A stretch of DNA of 64,000 nt from Blastomussa wellsi (Eukaryota > Cnidaria > Anthozoa > Scleractinia > Plerogyridae): the NCBI GenBank assembly GCA_947652115.1, contig OX393563.1, positions 13,197,112-13,261,111 of the forward strand, read 5' to 3'. The notes under the pieces are model-generated. The model made no database searches and was not told the origin of the DNA. It saw only the letters and a program-made list of their open reading frames with translations. A program made the position numbers and the translations under genes. This document shows, piece by piece, positions 56,642-64,000 of the stretch (positions are counted from its first letter, which is position 1; each line of letters opens with the position of its first letter).

Positions 56642-58367
56642 TCAGTTGCGCTTTCTGCGTGTTCGCTTCTTCTGCACACCAGTGGTGGCCCTCTGGCTGC
56701 GGAGGATGGCACAGGCCCTCCTGACTGCTGCATCCTTAAGGTCTTGTCGGTAGAAGTTCTTGCCACAAAAGTTCTTGATGGTTTTGACAGTGCGTCTAGA
56801 GTCACCAGCCAGGGTCACCTTGGCATTGACCTTGGCAGGCTTGTTAGCATCTGCAAGATGGCGTTTAAAGTACAATAAGTTTGATTTTTAATGAAAATAC
56901 CCACTGTATCTTAAAAATTATGTTATGTCAGGTATATAACTGTTTATGAAACAGGTGTTAAATCAGCAGAACTTACACTTGGTCTTCTTGGTAGAGAGAA
57001 CCACACCTTTGCCAGATGGATCAGCAGCAACTCCAATAGCCTACCAGCACAATGACAGTGTCAAAGGAATTGCATAATTTACATTGTACATGTACTGTAC
57101 ATCAAACTTCCTTACAAATTCCACAAGCATCTGTCCTCCAGCATTTACATGCAATTATAAGCTCTGCTTTCAATTTTGTGCTAATAACAGTTTGTCTCAT
57201 ATTGATAAACTGACACAATAAGCCTATTACTTGAATACCAATACAGTAATTTCCCAGAAGCCACTACTTTACTACTATATATCATTCTAAAATAAAAATG
57301 ATGATGAAAGGCAAGGAACAAGAAAAACTCAGACACAGGACACTGATTATGTGAGAGATAAGTAAAGTTACCATCACACATGTACAGCAACTAACTAATA
57401 CAAGAATTTAATACCTGGCCACGTCTCATGATGACAGGGAACTACCACATTTACAAATTTGATTGGCTAAAATAAATATTGCCCACAGTAAATAGATTTA
57501 CCCAACTAGACTGGTTTCACCAAGTGGCAAGAAAGTTAGAAACAAAAACAGGACGCATGTCATATGTATGAACCTAGTAAATGACATCAGCTCACAAAGA
57601 GTTATTGTACATGTATCTCAGTTGGTTAGAGTGCCCAACCAGTATCTGAAAGGTCTTTGGGCTTTGTCCCATGCTTGTGTCAAATTTGATCATTTTATCT
57701 TTATCGACAATGACTTATTTCAAATAAAAGTACTAAATGAAAGACCCCAAAAGCAAAGAGAGGAAGCAAAGCTCAGTATTGCCATTCACATGCAAACCCT
57801 ATAGAGACCTCCTGCTCAGTTAATAAGAGCTTTAAATAATTAAAAATACAAAAACAAATAATAACAGATAAATTCTTGGAAGTACCTTTTTGTTTACTAA
57901 TCCACTATATTTAAAAGAATGCCTTCCAGCAAGATTGAGAGGTTCCTGGCAATGAAAAAGGGGAATTAGTTACCCATGGTCAGTGTACTGCTGCTAAGCC
58001 TGGTTGTAAGCCAAGCAATGTCAGTTCAAGTTCGTGGAAAATACCCTCTAGTTTGCATTACTTGTAAATTACTGAAAACAGTGCCTTCAATAAGCACCAG
58101 CGACAAATGAAGAGTCAGCTACTTAGCACTAATTCGCTTAGAAAAGTTGATTTTTTTTCACAAAATTGAAGATACCAAAGAATGATTCTTAAAAACAGTT
58201 GGGTTACTATACTCAAACCAGCTTCCTACATGTACTTCAAATTGTATTGAAACACTTGACCAAACAAAATGAATGCCCTGATTTACCTTCGTAAATGTGG
58301 TTCCTTGATTTCTCAACAAGAAACAGGAGTTATTCCTCAAGATCATCCACTGCAAGTCAGCCGACAT
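56642..58367 (-). CDS. RPL28: 60S ribosomal protein L28 (eL28)
   Basis: A structural protein of the large ribosomal subunit. Minus-strand exons in order: 58367-58287, 57945-57886, 57040-56977, 56850-56642; GT-AG junctions, phases agree, 414 nt including TGA, 137 residues, the same length as human RPL28. Residues 1-27 start MSADLQWMILRNNSCFLL (human MSAHLQWMVVRNCSSFLI), then EPLNLAGRHSFKYSGLVN, then the basic C-terminal half with TVKTIKNFCGKNFYRQDLKD, AAVRRACAILRSQ and a KKRTRRKRN end. Donor of exon 3 is the GTAAGT reading with T completing TAT; the alternative site gives a stop. The 5' UTR may contain another intron, since a CAG lies 5 nt before the ATG. The gene is divergent from ODR4. Confidence 0.95.
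57595..57680 (+). repeat. Decayed tRNA-like SINE head
   Basis: TGTATCTCAGTTGGTTAGAG TGCCCAACC resembles a tRNA D-arm and anticodon region (A box intact). The B-box region (TTTGGGCTTTGTCCC) is degraded. It lies in RPL28 intron 2, opposite strand, so it is a SINE relic rather than a tRNA gene. Confidence 0.45.
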
Positions 58368-60157
58368 TTTTCCTGTCTCGGGTAATAAATTGAATTAAAC
58401 TTTATACATCTGACTGAAACTACACAGTAAGCACAACAAACTCTGATGAGGAACAAACAATTCAGAACTACATGTAAATGTTCTCCTGAGTAAGCAATCA
58501 TGGCCAAAGGTGGCAAAACACATATATACTGGTTAGTCATGATTGTTTTTGGCTTTGCTTTCAAAAAGCATGTTGTCTATTTAAAAATCAGGCTCTCTAG
58601 TCTGAGTTTTCCACAAGTGAATAGTCTGAGGCACAGCCAATTTGACTATCGCTCATAGCAAATGAGGCTCAGTAGCCTAATTTAGTATAAATATAAAAAA
58701 CCTTTTGACACTCATAATTTCCTTTCATCACACACAAGAACTGTGTCTAACACTTCTCTAAATTGGACAGTTTTTTGTATAATTTCTTTAGGTCAATATT
58801 ATTCCATGGGTAATATGAAATTCAGTGGTTGTAAAATATATAGATTGCTAACAATTCATAGACAAGCAGACCTCAGGGCTGCAAATAACAGTCAGATATT
58901 GGACAATGGCTGACCAAATGTGGTTGGACAATTTTTTTCAAATAAATGCAAACGCCAATTCCAGGGAAAGAAGTTGCCAAATTTAATTTTTTAGTCGCCA
59001 GATTGCATTACAAGAGACACAATCCATAGGCATACATGACATATTATGAGGTTTGCAAAAGCAGTATAGGGCATTGGTGACTGTATCGGTTGCAATTTCA
59101 GACCCTGTATTCCCCACCCCAGGGCTGAGCGAGCAAGGGGAAAACGAGGAAGAATTAGGGCGAGAGCGGGAACAAGGGCCTGTAAGACTTTCTTTAACGA
59201 ACCCCTTCTGGTATAGCAGAAGCTGCAATACCCTCTGATTGGTTGATTTTGACAAGTCAACACCTCGTGGTGTGCCTCATTTCATGTCAATCAGAAAAAT
59301 AACGAGTGCGGTCCACACGTGTGAACAACTGTCTATTAGATTTTCCAAATATTCAAGCTCTGAGAAAGGAGCAAGAAATTTGCCTCATCAACCAGTCTCG
59401 TGGGAAAGAAGTTTTCATGATTTGGCCGACCGATTCATCAAGAGTTTAATCTTTAAGCTCTTCCCGCGACTGGCGCAACCTGAAATGAGTTTGATCGTGT
59501 TTCTCTCTCCCTTGGTTTCAGTGGACCAAGTTGAGCAGCTAAGAAAGCTTGGATATTCGGCGGTCACAATTGTGCCCGGCGAAGAATTAACAGAAGATGA
59601 GAAAAGAAGCCCATAGCTATACAATTATAGCAACAGCGAATGAAAAACTATCCACGACGAGAAACAAAACCGTATCATGGAACAGGCTATTGCACGTTTG
59701 ATACTATAAAATTGAGATCTACAATTACAATTAACATGATTACATCGTACGGAGAACACGTAAAATTTACAAAACTATGATCACGAATTAAACAGACAAG
59801 AGAAGGTCCAAAGAAAAAGAGAACTTTCTAGCATTAAACAAAAGAAAGCCACTTAGAACTATTCAGAAATGTCTTCTTGAAGTCATTATGTGGTTTCTAA
59901 TCATGAAATAAACATGGTAAATGCTAAAACGGTCCGTAAAATGGCGAAAAATCCTGGCAGAAAAATAACCTTACCGCTTAAAATGGCGACCACGAGAGAG
60001 AGAGGAAGAAAGGAGCGCATGTGCCGAGCGATGCAGGGGGTCCATTTACCGACCCAGGTTCTCGCGGTTCATTCTTGAAAACCAACATGGCGGACACCCA
60101 CGATCAATATTAGGAATATATATCGAATACCTCCAGCAATAAAGCGGGATTTTCACA
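58368..60157. promoter_or_regulatory. Divergent promoter region of RPL28 and ODR4
   Basis: The two start codons face away from each other across 1.79 kb. The region must hold both promoters, but no TATA box or TOP-type start could be pinned down with confidence. A helicase gene remnant (59239-59616) lies within it, and three ATGGCG words occur near 59941-60080, close to ODR4. Confidence 0.4.
59239..59616 (+). pseudogene. RecQ-like DNA helicase fragment
   Basis: The frame reads IKSLIFKLFPRLAQ, then SLIVFLSPLVSVDQVEQLRK, then LGYSAVTIVPGEEL. This matches the segment of RecQ-like helicases from the Walker A lysine (usually TGxGKSLIFQLFP) through motif Ia (SPLVSLMxDQV). The Walker A glycines are gone (ADRFIKS), two residues of motif Ia are deleted, and a stop follows at once. 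No DEAH box or second RecA domain is present. Many RecQ-like copies are known in cnidarian genomes, and this is a dead piece of one. Not an expected working gene. Confidence 0.55.
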
Positions 60158-63100
60158 ATGGGAAGGCCTATCGTAATAGAAGAAAGCATTGAGGATTATA
60201 TATCCTCCCTTTATGGCACGCATAAATGGCAAATTGGCCTGATAATTGGACAGGTGAGCGTTTCAAAATCATTATTTGGTCATCATATACGAAAACTACG
60301 TTCCAAGCTTACAACATTTCTTTCTACTCCAGCTTACGTCACAAAGAGATTATGTACTGCATTTGTCCAGGACACCAGAACAATCACGAAATTCAGGTAA
60401 AACTTTAAACATAAAGATGAGAGACCCTGGTAACGAGCTTGGTAATTATAACCCCTCCGCCTCCCCCACCCTTCCCCCGTGATCCCGATCCCGACATTAC
60501 CTAAATCAAGCTGTCACACTCCTTCCTCACTGAAGCAAACAAGTGAAAACTTCTCCCCTTGCATAAAATTTTTATTACCTACATCAGGGTACGACCAAAA
60601 GGCTGTCCGATAGCCAGAGACTAGTGAAATGATCAGTCAGACTAGCCCCTTCTCATTGCAGGTTGCCCAATGGGCAAGCATGAACTGGACATGGGTGAAG
60701 CAATGTTGTTCTTTATTGGCTAATGGCAAACTTCAGACATTTATGTTTAGTAGACAGTTCATAAGAGAAAGTGAAACAATAGGGAGGTACAGACTGGATC
60801 AACTCAGATCACTGATTTGAATAAGAATAGCAACTATTCAAGAACAAGGCATACAACAATCGTTGCTATTCTTATTCAAATCAGTGATCTGAGCTGATCC
60901 GGTTTGATCCGGTCCGGGTTTTGTACCTGCCTTGAAGCAATACAAATCTTTTCTTCTGATAAAGTAAATATAAAATTTAAGCGACCAAAATCAATTTACT
61001 GGTAAGTAATATTTTCATGGCAAGCTCCTCAGAGCGATTTTGGGCTAGTAAGACGAAATTACAGCTTGTCCAAAGGGCAAGGTGAGTTTTAGTATTTCGT
61101 CTCACCCTGTATATATTCATGAATTAAAATGATTCCAGATGAAGAATGGGAACCCACTACTATAGATGAGATTGAAAATAACTGGATCATAGAGCATGCA
61201 CGACAGGTAGATATTTGTATTGTGTATTTGTTTTTATGGTCATTTATTCAACCAGGCCCTGGTTGTTCAAAGGGTGGATAATGCTTTCCACTGGATAAAT
61301 CACTATCCAGTAGATAAGTGTTGGCAAAACAAACTGCACTATCCACTGGATAGTGATTTATGCAGTGGATAGCGTTATCCACTCTTTGAACAACCGGGAC
61401 CAGATGCATTTAAACACATATTATATGCTAGTCTTACTGTACTGTTTATAATTTCTTTGAAAATGCAGTCATGCTCATGTGTATGAACCATGTGTGGACT
61501 ACGATCAGACCCTCCTTTTCTCAGTACATTTAATGTGAAGTTAATATGATATTTGTTCACTTCACCTTGAATGGAAAAAAGGGGGCTGCTCGCACTCTAA
61601 ACAGGGTTTTGATTAGAAGGTGGGACCTGGGTACCAGCACCAAGATATGACAAGCGTCAGTAACAACCTATTCACTTCAAGTGTTCCCTTTTTCCCAGCT
61701 ACTCTCCTCTGATTACCCTCATACTTCAAAACTTAATTACACCCGAGACTCTAAACTGTGTACAAGTTATTTAAAGTAACACATTTTTCCTTTCTTCAAT
61801 TTCAAAAGGTATCAAGAATGTTGACTGGAGGTCTGGATGTGATTGGAGTTTTTGCATTTGGTCCTTCAGACATGCTCACCAAATCACAGGCAAAGCTTCG
61901 TCAACTTGTGTTCTCTTTCCAGAAGACTGTGCATCACAAATCTGCATCATATTTTGATGGCCTTATGTCCAGTAGAATCTTGCTTTCAATTTGCTCAGCA
62001 ACCAAAAAGTATCCTTTGTGAAAATATTTGACAGTAGAAGCAGCATACAAGGAAGTTAGTGTCCGATAGCCTGGGGCTAGCAGATTTTATCCTTCACTTA
62101 CCCAAAGGGGAAGTGGACGTTTTCACAAATTAATGAATTCATTCATCACACTTCTGAGAATTTTTTCAGGCTAGTGGAAATGACCTCCGGGCTAGTACAT
62201 CCTTGCTCCAACATTTTTGCCCTTCAGAGTGGTCAGATTGTTGGTGGTGAGAATTCCTGGTGGCAAGGTGCTGTTTTAGTCATGCTATGACAACCGCCAT
62301 GAGAGTTATATAATTTATGAGCCTCGCATTAAGTCACCTTGGCTTGACGCCTGACTTTAAACATGGAACAAATAAATGTACCTTGAGAAATATTTTTTGT
62401 TTTATGTTAAATTCCTTGATATTGTTTGTAGAATCACTTGCAGGACAATTGATGTATCTGATCAAAGGGTAAGACATAGTATGAGAATATTTTATACATC
62501 ATTCTATAAATTTTCAATTTTTTTTTAGTTTACAGTTTTATTTATAAATTGAAACATTCTTGTTGCAGGCCACACCAAACCCAGCTGAAGTAAAGTATCA
62601 GTCATTTTCCTCAAAATGGCTTAAACTAGAAACATCCATCTCTTTGTCTAACACGCACTTTATAGTTCCAAAGAAGCTTGAGAGATCTGCCCTTCAGAGC
62701 CAAATAATGGTATGAATAGCCATATTTCATATCCATTGATTTCTATATATTTGATTGTGAAACATTAGAGTGCCTTAGCATTATGGGAGGCTATAACGCA
62801 TGGTGTCCCTAAGGGCATGTGTCAGTTTCTGCCTCGGAAAGTGTCTTTGTTCCAATTAAGCTACAGGTTCTTGCTTAAGAAAGTGGGCTCTGCAGAGGCC
62901 CTCAAAACGTTAAACTCACTCTAACACCACCCACTCCTCCCAACTTCCCTTCCTTTTTGGCATGTCTACGTCCAGTACAGACAGTACTTGCAAATTGTAA
63001 AAGAGTGCTTTTAAAACCAGTTGGTCTGACCAACAGGGTAGTGTCCACAGCATGTTACAGAGTATATCGACTGCCTTATGCACAGTGAATGGAGAGCTTT

Positions 63101-64000
63101 GCGCTGATGATCAGCCACTGGTGCCAGGGGAAAAGCCAGGAAAATCTAGCCATCCATACTCTAAATCCACACAGACATTTAATATTGACATTTTTGCTGA
63201 AGAGGTATGTAACACATTACTGATATGTACTAACTGTTGTCTCTTCTAAGTTTTGTCATAGCCATAACCTGACTGTCCAGACACACGACTTTAAGAGCGA
63301 GCGCTTTTTTGTACACAGCAGATTGTGAATGTGGGTGGTAAATTAAAGCTGTGTAGGAAACGCTCCCCTTTCTCTTTGACACTAAAGCAAACCATATTGT
63401 GGTGACAGTTATGGATGCTCCCGTCACAAATGATACACACAGTTGTATGTTTTTAGTTCAGGTGAGTTCCATCACTGAAGATCCTGCAATAGCACATCTT
63501 ATTCATCCCATTTTCATCTGGCTCACCGTCATTGAGGGCTCTCAATAGAGGCTGCAATCCAGAGATGAGATCCAGGAAGTCCGTGAAGTCTGTCTGTGAA
63601 AAACTCCTCAATTTAAGCTTACAGCTTATTATCCGCGTTAAAAGTCTTCCAGAGCAGTACTGAAATGTTTTTTTTTTTTTATTGAGGAAAGGGACTTTAA
63701 TTATGGATGGGATCGGGATGTTATTACCCTCGAGATTTCAGGATGAATGGAAAATTTTAGCCGGGAATTAGGGGTTGAAGAACCCTATTGGAGACCCTCA
63801 TCATTTGCATGCGTCGCCAGTATTTTAGTTTTGTGAAATTATTGTGAAAATCGAGATGAATTGCCGCATAAGACAGAGAAAAAGTTTCATTTTATATTTT
63901 TGTTCCAAATGTTCAATTTCAGCCTCGTGGTACTCTAGAGCCAGTGGAGGTACAGTCATTTGCGTCTCTGGTAATCAGTGGCTCAATGTCTTGTCGAGCT
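60158..64000 (+). CDS. ODR4: ODR4 homologue (protein odr-4), 5' part
   Basis: ODR-4 is an ER-associated protein needed for maturation and trafficking of certain GPCRs in C. elegans, and it acts with the UFSP2 protease in animals. Exons seen: 60158-60253, 60333-60396, 61139-61206, 61809-62008, 62432-62468, 62569-62709, 63037-63204, 63923-64000 (continues off the edge); 852 nt, 284 codons, phases agree. Matches to human ODR4: MGRPIVIEE start, GLIIGQ..SQRDYVLHLSRTP, DEEWEP..EHARQVSRMLTGG, VIGVFAFGPSD, CSATKK, TCRTIDV, KYQS..SKWLKLE, and FNIDIF. Human ODR4 is about 450 residues and ends in a membrane anchor, so the C-terminal third is outside this window. An in-frame TAA 18 nt upstream (60140) supports the start. 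Confidence 0.93.
60787..60931. mobile_element. Hairpin MITE in ODR4 intron 2
   Basis: GGATCAACTCAGATCACTGA TTTGAATAAGAATAGCAAC pairs almost perfectly with its inverted copy ending at 60900. The outer GGTAC words pair across a 17-base indel carrying a GATCCGG duplication. Non-coding. Confidence 0.7.
61257..61401. mobile_element. Hairpin MITE with GTTGTTCAAA ends
   Basis: GGTTGTTCAAAGGGTGGATA ATGC at 61261 pairs with GCGTTATCCACTCTTTGAAC AACC, and the inside alternates CACTGGATA and TATCCAGTG words. CTGG and CCAG lie at the margins. This MITE type is common in cnidarians and other invertebrates. It lies in ODR4 intron 3. Confidence 0.7.
62050..62235 (+). repeat. Repeat with GTCCGATAGCC word
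   Basis: GTGTCCGATAGCCTGGGGCTAG is echoed at 60604 (TGTCCGATAGCCAGAGACTAG), and GGGCTAGTA at 62191 is echoed at 61046. This suggests a dispersed repeat with three pieces in ODR4 introns. Borders are not clear. Confidence 0.35.

Noticed and set aside
57298..57345. Box C/D snoRNA-like signals (ATGATGA and CTGA) in RPL28 intron 2
   Set aside because: They are on the strand opposite the host gene and there is no terminal stem; ATGATGA words are common in AT-rich DNA.
1..64000. CRISPR array, operon, rRNA operon or prophage
   Set aside because: No regularly spaced identical repeats, no ribosomal RNA sequence, and gene structure is clearly intron-containing and animal-like.

Overview
The window looks like nuclear DNA of an invertebrate animal, most likely a cnidarian (a stony coral or sea anemone). 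It is AT-rich. Its genes are cut into many short exons with GT-AG introns and encode conserved animal proteins. It is crowded with short foldback elements, tRNA-derived SINEs and dead CR1/L2-like LINE ends of the kinds familiar from coral genomes. The species call is inference; I see no bacterial gene organisation.

Four protein genes can be rebuilt exon by exon with consistent splice phases. (1) 1903-11641, plus: alpha-tubulin N-acetyltransferase (ATAT1/MEC-17), 11 exons, 499 residues. (2) 21978-51496, plus: one Ras GTPase-activating protein of the SYNGAP1/DAB2IP/RASAL2 family, 25 exons, 1162 residues, with a split PH domain, C2, RasGAP, a Ser/Arg/Pro-rich linker and a C-terminal coiled coil. 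A phase-compatible alternative first exon lies at 33304-33389. (3) 56642-58367, minus: ribosomal protein eL28 (RPL28), 4 exons, 137 residues. (4) 60158 to the right edge, plus: ODR4, 8 exons seen (284 codons), continuing beyond the window. RPL28 and ODR4 are head to head across about 1.8 kb.

The 10.3 kb between ATAT1 and the RasGAP gene holds no gene I can support. It contains repeats, a Lys/Gly/Gln-coding GTCAGGGAA-rich stretch and a broken LINE reverse transcriptase (14.27-15.7 kb). The gap from 51.5 to 56.6 kb is mostly foldback elements, including a PIF/Harbinger-like MITE with TTA target-site duplications and a second element nested in it. A 179-codon open frame of unknown nature sits inside another foldback element at 52.2-52.9 kb.

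The genes do not form an operon or pathway: they concern microtubule acetylation, Ras signalling, translation and ER maturation of receptors. Their human relatives (ATAT1 and SYNGAP1 on 6p21; RASAL2 and ODR4 on 1q25-31; DAB2IP on 9q33; RASAL3 on 19p13) fall in the MHC paralogon, so the window may preserve an ancient animal linkage group. I found no clearly undescribed biological system. The most useful leads are the alternative RasGAP N-terminus, the linkage, and the foldback elements.
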